Both the position numbers and the translations under genes were made by a program. Positions 10,399 to 23,300 of a DNA stretch of 64,000 nucleotides are shown here, piece by piece. The notes under the pieces were generated by a model. That model searched no databases. It was not told where the DNA came from and saw only the letters and a list, made by a program, of their open reading frames with translations. The DNA is taken from NCBI RefSeq assembly GCF_037975245.1, contig NC_092572.1, positions 19,183,989 through 19,247,988 on the forward strand. Direction: 5' to 3'. The stretch comes from Apostichopus japonicus. Its lineage: Eukaryota; Echinodermata; Holothuroidea; Aspidochirotida; Stichopodidae. Position 1 is the stretch's first letter; every line of letters begins with the position of its first letter.

Positions 10399-13050
10399 GT
10401 AAGAAGGTTTTTTGAAATATTTTTCGATCTTCGATTGGGTTTAAAAACCTGCTCCGAGACTGGAAGAAGGAACTTTACAGCTGTTCTCTTTCGTTGCCTA
10501 CTAGCAAGTAATAAACCTGATCTGATTGACTGATCTTCTGTTTTGCCTTGAAGGATGAAGAGGGTGGGGGAGGGGGGGGAATGGGGTGGGAGCTGTTTCC
10601 TGAAATGTACATGGTTTACAAAAAATTGAAGTCAAGTTTTAAGGCTGTGTAGTTTTAATCCTGCTTATTATAATGGAATATTCATCTCAGCAGTTGCATT
10701 CTGGGTTAGCATTGAACTGATCTTGGATGTAGCTGATGGGGGAGGGGAGGGAGGATGGAGAGGAGAGCCAGAGGGAGTGCAGGAGTGACATCGGGGAGGA
10801 GGGGAGGGGATGGGAGGTATTTTGGATTGTGTATCCAGGTTTATATGTCTTCCTGTTTCAAGTCTAGTTTTCATCTTGCCTGCACCACAATGAAAACTAC
10901 TTGACATGTTAATTACAAATGCGATGCACATTCTAAAGAAGACAAAGATTTATCTGTTTGAAGAAAATTTCCCCAGAGAACTAAAGCTCTGGGAAGCCGG
11001 ACATGACGATGTAAAGCAGACACGGGCCATGGTTATTAATGAGTAAAAATTTAAACTTAAGAATTATAATTAACATTAAGCTAATTTTATGTAACACTTA
11101 GGCTAATTATGTAAGAGATATATGTTCTATGGTCAATTTCGACATGTCATGCTTAAAAAGTGGTCGTGGCTATGTGGAAATGAGAAGGAAATGAATGTCT
11201 CAGACTGGACGAAGTGGACTGACGGTCTCGGAGAGGATTACGTAAGAATCGACGCTCTGAATTTGAGTGTTCCCCGGCCAAATACCGGTCTAGATTGAGT
11301 CAGACATCACAAATTATAAGCTCCTTAATTAATCTCCTAACGAGCAGATGACAAAGCTAGAGTAATGGCAGAAATTTGAGGGAGGTAAATCCTGTTTGGT
11401 CTTAATCAAACGGCAAAATTAGCTACTGTAAGGATTGATTTATGCAGAGTTGAGATGATGGTATTTAAAGAACAAAAACACAAAGGAATTTATAATATGC
11501 AGAGTTGAGATGATGGTATTAAATGAACAAAAACACAAAGGAAGTTAACATAGTACTGAATTGAAAGGTGAATAGCTCTATTTACTTCACTCCTCTCTAA
11601 CCTGTCTCCTATTGTTTTGTTTAAGGGGTAACTGAAGAAAGGGATGTACATGGATGTGGGGAGGGGGGAGGGGGCCACTGAAGAGAAAGATCTGTCAACA
11701 TCAACATTTAAAACTTGTAGGTAGACAGACTTTACAACATCTTTTCTGAAAGAAAATTTAATCGTAGTCATTCATTTGTGAGTATTTTAGTGATGTGGCA
11801 GAAGTTTTCAATTGGTTCTGCATGAAGATGCCAGCATTGCAGAATATTAAGAATTGCATATTGTTATGTTTATTATTATTAATAATAGCACTCAACCATG
11901 TATATGATCACGTTGCATTTATTAGCAAACTCTCACTTCCCTCTGCTCGACATGGCATACTGTAGTAAGTAAACCTTTGGACAAGATGGCTCCCGCAGGT
12001 TTCTTAAATGGATCGCTAGATCGATCATGACACAGTACATATTAATGCTCTTCAAGCGTTTTACACACTTCCCTGTATTTATGATAAATACATATAATTC
12101 TACAATGTCACAACTTAAGTTTGCTATTTTCTGGCGATGGAAATCTTATGATGTTTGGTTAGACCTGGAAGCAAAATAGAAAAAAAGAAAGAATAAAATC
12201 GTTGACCAAACATTGCAATAATTTTCATACGCACATATATACTGTACGGTAATGTTCTGTACAGTCACCGCATTCCTTGATAAAACCATGTTTTTGTATC
12301 ATGAAAAGAAAACAGGAAAACTCCTTTCTGGTTGGATGACCATATTTGTTTTATATTTGTCATAATAACACTTTGGAGTGTGTGTACAATGGCTTACTGT
12401 ATTTATTGTGACTGTAGAAAATAGATTCATGAAAAAGGGGAAGGTGTTACCAAGTTACAAGCATCAATGGTATGAGTCACTTCATGTGTTTATTTGCAGA
12501 TGACTCCCTTGTTACATGTATTTCGGGCAGAGTTAACTTCCTTTGCCCCGGTGAGGGATGAGATCATCTTCAGGAGTATGCCTCTCACCTCAAACTTTCT
12601 TTCTTAACATTTGTTATGGTTAATACTATATATACTGAAGTTACAGAATCATCCCTGAACTGATTTATCAACTTTGGATTTTTGAACTTCATTTGGCTTC
12701 AGAACTTTTGTGACAGCTGTGCATTCTTATCACAAAGAATATAAATGCAAACATTAAATTGCAGATTATTTGAGAATTGGTATTTTATTTTGCAACATAC
12801 ACCTCCTGTCAAGCATTGGTTGTGTATGACATGATGGTGATGGATCACAAACTGCTCTCACCCTATACCCTAATATACCCCCTAACATAGCCTGACTCCA
12901 CCCATCCCTGCAGACCCCATCCCACCCCACCCCCAAACTCCATTTCCCACCCCACCCCTAACACTGTTATACATGCAAATTTTGTACCACTACTTAAGTA
13001 CTACTATTTCGTGGTTGAAATGTTACTTCTTGACCATAACTCAATATTTA
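10399..13050. other. No gene seen
   Basis: G-rich tracts at 10558 and 10737, the second 62-bp block (10941-11005), the 55-bp duplication, and a C-rich stretch at 12890-12960. Confidence 0.6.
11442..11543. repeat. Tandem duplication, 55-bp unit
   Basis: ATGCAGAGTTGAGATGATGG, then GAACAAAAACACAAAGGAA, twice, with small differences. Confidence 0.9.
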
Positions 13051-13170
13051 CGAGTGACCCGCTTACCTGTCTCCTCACAAAATTGCACCGTATTCTACCG
13101 TGTCTAGTATGCCCTGGTAATCTTTTAACACTGCACCCTCAGTGACCGGTCCTATCCGGTCATGGCCCTT
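13051..13170 (+). repeat. Dispersed repeat GCTTACCTGTCTCCTCACAA, copy A
   Basis: About 120 bp: GCTTACCTGTCTCCTCACAA, TCTACCGTGTCTAGTATG, TAATCTTTTAACACTG, then GACCGGTCCTATCCGGTCATG and GCCCTTCCTTC. The same blocks in the same order occur at 35280-35411 and, in part, at 27659-27753, 27866-27904, 33157-33206 and 57893-57918. It is not tRNA-like and shows no inverted termini. Confidence 0.7.
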
Positions 13171-15181
13171 CCTTCTCATTCTACCATCCAAAGTGTTTAC
13201 TCACGCGTTTTCGTAGTGGATTCAAATCTTTCGAAAACTGCCCAGATTACATTGGATTATTACCTTTTTTACATCCGATTTCTAAGCGTTTCAACAGCCT
13301 ATTTCAACCCGATAAGTAAGTTTTATAATATTAACGAACAACAACAAGCTCATATGATGACTGATGTTTACCATGGGAAATATGGCAGTAGTAATATGAA
13401 CTTTTAGGTTGCAATTCGTATATAGGCATATATATCTGTTTCCTGTGTACAGTAGATATATGCGTCAACATATTTCTATTTTTGGTGCACCCCACTTGCA
13501 TCAACATTTGATATACATTTTAATATTTGTGACGATGAAGCAGGACGTATTCAAAATGCTTAGATTGTTAATAAATCGACTATAAATAGAGTCCTGTAGT
13601 CTCTAAATGGTTTGTAATACTGTAATATGTCACCATGATATGTTGAAAATGATGAGAAACTAAATGTAGCTGAAATTTACCTATAATATTCACCACAATA
13701 AAATTGTTTATTTCCGGCAATGTCATTGCACTTGGGTTATGCAGCTTTATAGGAAAGGGTTGTTATATAAGAAATGATACATATTTGGTATTAAAGGTAT
13801 TTGCCAAATTATAACAGAACCATTCATTCTTTTATCTGAGTTACTGTACAGTCTGAAGATCGATTGTACAGTTCTTCACAGAGCCGTTACTACTGCTTCC
13901 ATTGTTAATGTGATTTCTTTATTCGTTTTCAAGTAACCTACCTTGTTTAATATCTATTTTTCATAACTTTAGGTATGTTACAGTTAGTTAATTTCCAAAG
14001 TAATGGAGCTCATTTCATAATTTCATAAATATTGTGAACTAAATTCTGGCAACTTTGCTTGATCAATGCTGGTAAATGCACCTCCTGACCTCGAGCATGT
14101 GAATGAAAACAAACCTGAACCAGGAGATGCTGAAGAAGAAAAGTTGTCTCCTCCTGATGGCATTATGACATCACTTCAAAAAAATTGCAACCTCCCCCCC
14201 CCCCTTCCAAAGTGACAATTTCACCAGGATATCTCCTGTTTGATAAAAGTTTTTGTATATTTCTTTATCTATATATACAGTATCTATATATATACACATA
14301 GATATCATTTATATCAGACATCACAATTATCAGATAAACATGATACATGGTTGGGTATAGTTGGGTATATATACTCCTCCTGTTACAAAATATGCAAAAT
14401 ATGTTTGATGGTGTTATGTTTATGTTTGTCAATGATTCTGGCACATTAGAATGTGTTTTGATAGAGCTCCTGCATGCTCAATCAACAATGTTCCCGCCAA
14501 GCTCTGGGCTTGTGCTTGAGCACTCACACTCCCTTTTGAAACGAGCGCACATGAAAGAAAATGAAAACGGGCACACAAGCCTGACATTGCCAATTACGGT
14601 CAATAATTCTGAGCTTATGGTCCATACAGAATTTTTGTACAACTTATGTATATATAAACCAGTATTAATATGGCTGTACTGTTATTGCATGTACACTAAG
14701 TGTATTGTGAACAGGTAGATATCTTGGAAAAAGGGGAAAAGATTGTACAGCTCGTGAGATATTTGTGGACATGCATTGGCCATCAATGTTGCTTCCAATG
14801 GTGTGTAAACCCTTACAATACTTGGTCAGAATGAAGCATAGTTTTCTGCTATATATATTAGCTCATTTGAATCACAGAATATTTATGTAATTAGAACTTT
14901 GCTAGGCATGAAATAGTGCAGTTGTTGAGGGGAGGCAGGTAAGTATGCAGCACTCACTCAGGTACGTAATGTGCCATATATATTGGCATCTGGTTACACT
15001 GAGGGTTAATTGTGTTATTTAACATTAATATAGAGTGGTTGCATGCATGGGCAGTGTTGGGCCAAGAAAAGAAACTAAATACAAACTGTAACACATTGTT
15101 ATAACCAAATGTTGACACTTGGTCAATTGTTTGGTTTCATTGTGTATTTTTCCCATCCCCCATGAGTTGTGTTTCACATTC

Positions 15182-15440
15182 ATGCTATTGAATATGTATG
15201 TATGTATGTATGTATATTAGATCCTCCTGCAAGCAGGAACTCGCGAAGAAGCCTAATTGGCTTATCAAAGCCGCAAGCTGACCGAAGTCAGTCTCTCACA
15301 TTCATATTTAACGTCCATGATTATGAATTGTTAATTGTCAACAACTCTGTAACTGGACGACATACATTAATCTGGGAGTGACTCGAACCGGGGACCTTAT
15401 GATTGAAAGGCACTGGTGTTAACCACTGAGCTAACACTCC
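15182..15440 (-). mobile_element. tRNA-derived SINE with (TATG)n tail
   Basis: On the minus strand it begins at 15440 with a tRNA-like head: box A TTAGCTCAGTGGTTAAC and box B GGTTCGAGTC. A body follows with GAGAGACTGACTTCGGTC and a small hairpin AGTTCCTGCTTGCAGGA. It ends in ATCTAATATA and a microsatellite tail, (TATG)n on the + strand at 15182-15211. Head, body and simple-repeat tail in this order is the standard SINE layout. The anticodon loop is eight bases long, so the tRNA part is not functional. Confidence 0.75.
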
Positions 15441-18400
15441 TTGTAAATTGTCAATTATTTAAACACTTCAAATTCCTGCATTCCTGCACTACTTAACCCA
15501 CAGGTGCAATAAGAACAGCAGACATCGACCGCCAAATCCCTGTATATGGCAACTCTCTCAGAGAACAGAACTTATATTACAGTTCAACTGGAATAATCAG
15601 TATTAAAATATGCATCCTTTTTGTTTACACTGCAACCTGCCCCCTTTAATCTCCAAAGTTTGTAATACCCTGGTCGTTAACTATGTACGAAACAAACATA
15701 TCACACCGATTAATAATAATAATAATGACCTCATCTTAACCAAAGTTCCTGTCAGTGTTTTTTAAGGTAATAGATAGATCAAAATCATCGACTGTTACGT
15801 CCGTCCCCAACGTCTGTAAATTCACTGCTGATGCATTCAACACATTTTGTTGTAAAGTCTGTAAAAATATATACAGTGTGGTCTGTTTGACTATATTAAA
15901 GACCAAACAGCCTCCATTGAACAAGTCATCACAGTATGTGGGAGTGTTTGCTATTATGCCGGTGATGCCATGCATATCCATACAGCTCACCTCGCCAGCA
16001 AAGGAGATATTCTGAGCAAGGCTTTAACTTTTAACTTTTTTTTAACAATGAGCGTTGCCAGCTGTTTCTCAAGGCGTTACCGTGTGAACGCTAAAGATAA
16101 TACAGCGACGACTGCCACTACTCCTAGCAGTATCTGAAACGCTTTCGTGAAGGAATACAAAAAGTAATTTTCTAATCCTTGTTCGGCTTCAGTGGTTTTC
16201 TACTAAATTGTGCCATCGGCAGACAATTTCACTCCGATGATAATGTAATACGGACCTGCACCGAGCAAGCGGTTAACAGAAATCGATCAATTCTTTGGGA
16301 TTTCAATTATAAATGAGGATAATATCTACAGAGCTTGTTACATTATAACGTGTACCTGTTTGGTTGTAAATGCTTACAAGGAAGTCAACATTGCAGTTTT
16401 GTGTATACACAATAATATTTCTGAGAACTATATAGATTTTGTGTAGCTCTTTGGAAAATATTCACATAAAAAATGGAACAAACATTTACGGCTGAAAGTT
16501 TTATAGAAAGCTTAATGGATTGAATTAACGAATGGACAAGGTTTGTAAAGTTTAGTGGATCATAGTCAATGACTTTGACCGATCTGCATAGATATTGGAC
16601 ATCTGATTGTTTGAAGGATCTCACTTAAATTGTCAATTATTATAAGTGAATCTTTGGTGAAGCTATAGATAACAATAAATAGAACTGTTCTGGGATTACT
16701 ACACAGGATCTACTGAAATCTGGACCATGTAGGATATTATAGTACCTATCAATCATGTCATCCCTGTGATGTCTACAAGTAACTGTAAATATCATCCAGC
16801 TCCCCCCCCCCTCCCACCCCTTCATACAACTCCGTGCTAGTCGGTCAGTGTACACAGCTGACAGATTATGTTGCGTATAGTACATAGCAGTGCATGAATT
16901 TGAAAAGTTATAGTTGCAGATGTAGAGCCCATTGCAGATCGAAACAAATTGCGAACTTTCGCAGGAATTTATGTCACAAAGTTATTAAATAAATAATGTA
17001 CTTTGAACAAATTTGGGAAATTTGGAATACTTTCATATATATAAATGTTTCTCACTTTCAAAAGTTGGCAGTTGAAAACAAAAGTAAAATAGAAAGTTTT
17101 GAAAGAGAGCAAAAAAAACCCCCCCAAAAAACACAGAAAATAGCAAAGAACGCTGACAATTTTTGTTTGTTTACTTTTTCAGTTATGAATCGGTTTTGCT
17201 TTCATTTCAAACAGGAAGTTCACAGGTCAAAAATGCTGGATCTATAAATATAACCGATTTAATAGTATTTGCACATTTGTTTGGCAAACATTCAGATAAA
17301 CACAGTTAGTATTAAGGAAATCATTTGTGCTATTAATACAAACGCTATTATTACAAGAGGCTCTTACTTATTTAACCAGTGAAACTTCTCGATGACACAA
17401 AACTTGTGTTTATATATATGCAGTTAATTACGGTGGAAGGCATTAACTTTTGCGATGTTTTCGTTTTGTTTTTAACCTTTTGGGGATTTCAAGATGTATC
17501 TTCAGGAAGGAAACTGACGCAATTATGATGCATGGCTTCATCAATGCTTTAATTTCCACATCGTCGGTTAATAACGTCCATGTTGTTTGCGGCTGGGCCG
17601 GAGAAAAAACAGAGAAAAAGGAGAAGTCATTTGGAGGGCAATTCTGTCATTAGGAACGGTGAGACGCCTCTGACCAGATTATTTGTTCTTCATGGTAGGA
17701 TTTTAATCAAGTCTGGGAGGATTTGAACCGTGAACTGAAGTCGGAGAGTTAGGTGTAATACAGTGCACTAGGCATTGTATTCTGTAGCCCATGCAGTCCA
17801 TGGTAGCACAGCATGCAACGTATTGTATGTTAGCTGTAATCTAGGCAAAGACATTACTTTGTGGACGGTCGACGTCGCGTGCAGACCAAACTTTCCGCCA
17901 CGGTGCTACTTCAGTCATTATGGGGGAAACTATTTTTGTTTCTTTTGGAACTTAACTGTGACGGTATGAATAGTAAAAAGATTTTGTTATTGACACCAAC
18001 GAGTCATACATGGATTTTATCACATTTTGTTTTTTTAAGGTTCTTAGCTCTTCAGTCGAGTAATAAATAGGTACCTGGAAGTAACCGATACGTACAGGAA
18101 AACATTATACGAGAACGTAGAGATCGCATTGAACTTCTAATTCACTTGTGCTGTAATTGGAAAGGTGATCTGCACATTATTGTCACCTCAGCTTTTGTTA
18201 GTTTGTCCGTGTGTGTGAGTGCATTCATGTACTTCCAGGAATCACCAAACATGAGGAATTATCGGTCGCAGCTCGGAGGCATCTGTTGGAGTTTAGGATG
18301 GGTATGATAATCAATTCCTTTCTTTATCTTTTCTTTTCTTCTCTTTGGTTCAAACCAGGTTTTATACAGTAGCTGTTCGTGGTATAATTATTAAGATTTT

Positions 18401-18824
18401 TTTTTAGCATATGAGGTAAGTGTATGGTACTAAGTACTTGCCATGATCGATAATGAACACATTGTGTTCATTTAATTATCTTCACCATAATTAGTAATTT
18501 ACAAGTGCTTCTTTGCTTTGATTTTTAACTCTTTAAACCAGTGCGACATACATGTTTAACCTGGCGTATACTAGTGTTACAGCTGTATATACATGGCATT
18601 GTGTAAATTCAGTAGCAGCGATTGTATACTCAGAGTTTATATCTGTTTGTTAATATGTTTGTTTTACTCTCTACAATACTGTATATATTGAAGTACCCAC
18701 GTTGAAATACATAACTACATCATATACAATGTATGTAAAATTAAGGTATACTGTCAATTTTGAACTGTCTACCAGTTTTAATCAGACTGTTTATTCTTAA
18801 TCGTTTGCAAAAACATAACACTAT
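15441..18824. other. No gene seen
   Basis: A tRNA box B-like word (GGATTTGAACC at about 17719-17730) hints at another degraded SINE. A possible small exon at 18241-18300 was considered and rejected. Confidence 0.55.
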
Positions 18825-19222
18825 TGTACCTAGTATACTGTAGCTGTACTTGGTAATTACATACCGAAAGAATACAGCAGAAGTTAGTGCCAGTATATTA
18901 TCTTTCGTACATATGATACTGTAGCTGTACTTGGTAATTACATACCAAAGGAATATATATAGCAGGTGTTAGTGCTAGTATATTGTACCTAGCTTACTGT
19001 AGCTATACTATGTAATACAAACCAAAAGAATATAAAAGGAGTTAGTGCCAGTGTATTATCTGTTGTACCTATTATACTGTAGTTACTGTATGCTGGGTAT
19101 TACAAACCAAAATAATACAAAAGGAGTTATTAGCAGTATATTATATTTTTTACCTATTATACTGTAGCTTTACTGTGTAGAACAAACGATAAGAATACAG
19201 CAAGAGTTGGTGCCTGTATAAT
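18825..19222. repeat. Tandem array, five diverged units of about 80 bp
   Basis: Units start near 18825, 18907, 18984, 19064 and 19150. Each has GTACCTA.TATACTGTAGCT, a TA-rich TTACATACCAAAAGAATA segment and GTTAGTGCCAGTATATTAT. Confidence 0.85.
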
Positions 19223-19606
19223 ATTTTTATTAAGTGATTGAGGAACCATCAGTTTGATGATGGTATTTTGCATTATCCTTTATGTGAGTACAAAAGTTAC
19301 TTTAGAGTTCATATCCATCTCCATAGCAACTGCACTTGGTTTCATTTACACAGACAAACTATGTGGCTTATTAATAATATTGAAAGTATCTCCTGTTATT
19401 TCTATGTATAAGGACCTACCTGTATGTATGCGTGTAATGTCTAGTAATATGAAAGACTATATGTTATCAGTTTACCAATATCTAAGTGTGTTGATTGCAT
19501 ATCAAGGAAACTGTACAGAGTAGTTGTCTTGGTCCATGGGCACCAAAGATATCAACATATGATATTAAAGACTGTCTATTGCTAGTAATATATCAATGGG
19601 ACTTAA

Positions 19607-20099
19607 AGTCTCAATGTGTGTTTGCCAAATTTTAACTTCGACATTTCCAGCTTGCTGCCCGAAAGCTCAGTGAAAATAACACCGTTCTATGCAATTTTTT
19701 TCTATACCCTATTTTTATTGAGTTATCTGTCGTTAAACCTTTTGAGCTGAATAAAATTCACCAGATTTTTTAACAAGTCCGTAGATTCTAAAAACTTCAC
19801 TCAAAATTTGCGAGCCCCGCCCAACGGATCATGCGCCAATCAAATCTCTCTGTTTTGTTTACGACTAGTGGACAATACAAGTACAGTATATATAGTTACA
19901 TTTTGTGTAATGAACATGGGTGGTCGCAGTGATACGGTAATCGTTCGCACCATAAGGGCAACAGAAAATAAATTTCTTTCTATTGCGACAGCTTTTCTCC
20001 ATTAAACTCACCTGGTCAGAGTGCATTTAGAATAAGAAACATTGAATCTGCTTCGGAAGTTTGTTTTCCGAAATTCATCAGCAAACACGTATTGAGACT
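19607..20099. mobile_element. TTAA-flanked MITE with about 20-bp terminal inverted repeats
   Basis: The left end after TTAA (19603-19606) is AGTCTCAATGTGTGTTTGC. The right end before TTAA (20100-20103) is the inverse of AGTCTCAATACGTGTTTGC, so the inverted repeats differ at two positions. The TTAA duplication is the signature of piggyBac-type insertion. The 493-bp interior has no transposase frame, so it is a non-autonomous element. The TTAA could also be part of the repeat, but the match ends exactly there. Confidence 0.75.
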
Positions 20100-20144
20100 T
20101 TAATGCTATCATAGCCTATCAATATTATAGCAACAATATATATG

Positions 20145-20172
20145 CAGGGAGTTGCTATGGAACAACTCCCTG
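20145..20172. repeat. Short hairpin CAGGGAGTTG / CAACTCCCTG
   Basis: Ten-bp perfect arms around an 8-nt centre, just left of the TA microsatellite. Confidence 0.85.
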
Positions 20173-20175
20173 ATA

Positions 20176-20207
20176 CATATACATATAGATGTATATATAT
20201 TTATATA

Positions 20208-20276
<69 letters not shown>

Positions 20277-20300
20277 TTATATATCTGTCTATATATATTC
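20176..20300. repeat. (TA)n microsatellite
   Basis: Mostly TATATA with occasional G, C or T. Tyr/Ile-rich frames across it are spurious. Confidence 0.97.
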
Positions 20301-23300
20301 ATATATAGCTGCAGTATCAATATCTTTAGGACAAATGACTATCAATTCAAAGCTACTCTTAGATCTGCCATAAAGTCTGTGAAAGGAACAATACCTAGAG
20401 CTTCAGATCAATATCTTACAGGCAGATCTGTGATTCATCTACTCTTATAAGCTAGTTATAATTCATATCATTTTACTATCGGGTCACATATACAGAACTT
20501 ATCATTGTGAAGGCAGAGAGTAACTTGTATAGCTCTTTGGCAAAGTTACCTACAAGCTTACTACCTGCTTTGATGTCATTCCACGTGTCGTTAAAGATAG
20601 AATATCCGACTTGACTATATATTTTGTACATACCTATTATTGTGTACATAACCTACAGTGTATTGATAGCTCCCTTTAGATTTCAAATCCTCCATTGATC
20701 CCTCCCCCCCCCCCCCCCCGCTTTTATGTCCCACTTAAAAGAAAAACAGGTTTATTTTGTAGTGGGCTCAGGTTCAAGGGCAAACAAATGAATGAAAGGA
20801 ACAATTTTTCCTTTCTGAAACCAGAGCGAGATTATTCACAATGGCGAAACAATTTTTGGGGGACCTTTTTTTTCTCGTATTAACTACAAAGAAAAAGAGT
20901 GACAACCGAAACTTACAAAAATTGTGAAGCGCAGAATTACAAATAACTAGTGACCACCCAAAAACTTGTAATTAGCATTTATTGAAAGAGTCTATGGGTT
21001 ATTGATTATGACCAGAACACCACCATCAAACAAGGAACCTGTCAAAATTTTATGACATATTTTTTATGACCAGTTGCATTCACTGACCAGCAGCCACAGT
21101 AAAGTATAGTGTCAACTGGCAGTGTAAAAAGAGGCCAGGAGATAATCTCCATGATTAGAAAGTGAAGCTTATCTCACCCCTCCATTCAGGCATAGTAGGG
21201 TCACATCTCCTCAATGACCTCTTGATCTCATCAGTAACTTCTAGTTTTGATTTGAGCAAAAATTAGATTTGGAATTCTCCAGAGGGGATATATGTATGTA
21301 TATATGTCAAATACAAATACCACTGCAGTGATTCTCACTGGTGTTATGGGAAACCAAGTTTGACTCTGGGACAAAATCTTCAGGAGCATTGGGGTATATG
21401 TATGTATATACATACCTACAGTTAAGTTTTGTAGCCCCAGTGACATTTATACTGACTTTCACTACTGAGTGAGTGGGTGGGTGTGTGTTTTTATATATAT
21501 TCTTGATTGTAAAGAAAAGAAAATTTTACAAAAGCGATGATATTCTGGAAGCCAATGGATTTTTCCGTCTGTCTATGATATCATTTAGTTTCAGAAGGAA
21601 TAATGCTTAGGACTGTAGGCCGTCCTCCCCAAGGTATGGATTTATATTCAGAAAAGTTTTCCTTTCTTGGAAGGATTTTATACCTCTGTGTTTACCAGAC
21701 ATGTGTGTGTGAAAATCTTTTTCTTTGGAATACAACTTTTGTGAAACATGTTATGAAGGAAGGATGGATATATTTTTTTTAGGGGTAATACAAGGTTACA
21801 TCTCAATGGAAGTTTATATATAGGTCCATGGTTTCATGTAGAACTTTTAAGTCACTTTTGACAGAGGCTTTGTGGATATCCAGTGTACACAGTGTCTGAT
21901 TTGGTTTCTGCGCCTTTTGGTACATGTGTTAATAGTGGATGGCATACAAGTGGGTGCATTGTAATTGGTGTATTAAACCTGGTGCTAACTTCTGTATGAA
22001 TGAAAAGTCTTGGAGATCTACTGGATAATTATATATACTATTTCTAAAGATTCTGTCTCTTTTCAGGAGTGTTAAGGTCTGAATACCACTTTGTTGGTAT
22101 CCCTATATTTCTTGGAAGTTTTTTTTTGGGAAGTCTTAGAAATCGTTCAGATCAATCAATGGTTTGTTTGTTACCGTTTCCCTTGGACATGCATATACGG
22201 AGACCATTTGTTAGTTGGATCATCAGTTGTGTTGGAATCGAGTTCTGTCTCCTAATTTCTTATATAATCTCTTTGTGACCATATATCTGCAGGTACTGTA
22301 GGTACTGCAGGTACATACATGCAGGTACTCGCTACTAGTTTCACATAGTAACCTGCAGTACACACTGATAAAGGTCTTCAGGTGTTGCTCTTGCTATATA
22401 TGTTCCTACTCAGTTTTTGGATAAATATGTGGAAGTTACATGTTGGCCAGAATGGTATCGTCATCATTTTCCTCAGGAGTTTTGGTTTCTCTTCTAAATT
22501 TTGTATATAATTTCCCTGTCACTTAAATTTATGTTGCTGCTGTACTGCCCAGGGCTGTGTTTTTGATTGTCTGTTTCATTGTAATTGAAGTGGTGATGTT
22601 GTCCATAGCATGGATAAATGTTTGGATTATTTTATAGCTGACTATTTTGCTGACTCTTATAGAGCCAGGATGCATGCCAACCTATTTTTTGCATGGTGGG
22701 TGGAACAAATGTAACTTAAAGGAGACACAAAAGTCATTAATATTGATCACATTAGTATGTGATAGAGATAACCGCTATGAATGACTTCCTTAAATAACTA
22801 AGAAAAATCTTATTCCAATTATAGGGCTATATAAAAGGTTTAATATTACTTCTTCACACACCAGGCTGAAAGGCTTGATCAAGTCTAAATATGACATCAT
22901 CAAGCTACATTTGCCTCAATAATTTATGTTAATTTTTTTCATTGTTCATTACAATGTTTCTATTCTGTAATTTGGGAGATGGGATTTACAATTATAATAA
23001 TTTAAATATTTAAACATCCATAATATATCATCTAATATTACCCATTGGTTTCAGGGTCAACACTGTGAACGTGTTTCACCATGAAAATATGAAAATATAA
23101 AAAATATGAAAAATATGAAAATATAAACAGAGAAAATGAAAGGTCTCAGATCCTAGCGGCACTATGACATCACAGATGTGCAAATAAAATCCAGCGGAAT
23201 GCAAGTTTTGAACTTGAATATATCGCTTCAAGTAGAATAAGATTTTGTCTTAGCCAGTACAGATTGCAGGAGTTGTTTGTCACAAATTTCTCTCTAAAAA

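Noticed and set aside
12500-12553. Possible small exon between TTTATTTGCAG and GTGAGG
   Set aside because: The segment overlaps, on the other strand, a CCTGAAGATGATC word similar to the hairpin repeat family, so it is more likely repeat-derived.
14066-14215. 49-codon ATG frame with acidic, Pro-rich, protein-like composition
   Set aside because: No splice donor, ends in a homopolymer C run, contains an ATGACATCA word typical of repeats here, and matches nothing I know.
18241-18300. Possible small exon after ACTTCCAG and before GTATGA
   Set aside because: Weak boundaries, short frame, no homology and no neighbouring exons.
20142-20450. 102-codon forward frame over the TA repeat
   Set aside because: Mostly Ile-Tyr repeats translated from a microsatellite.
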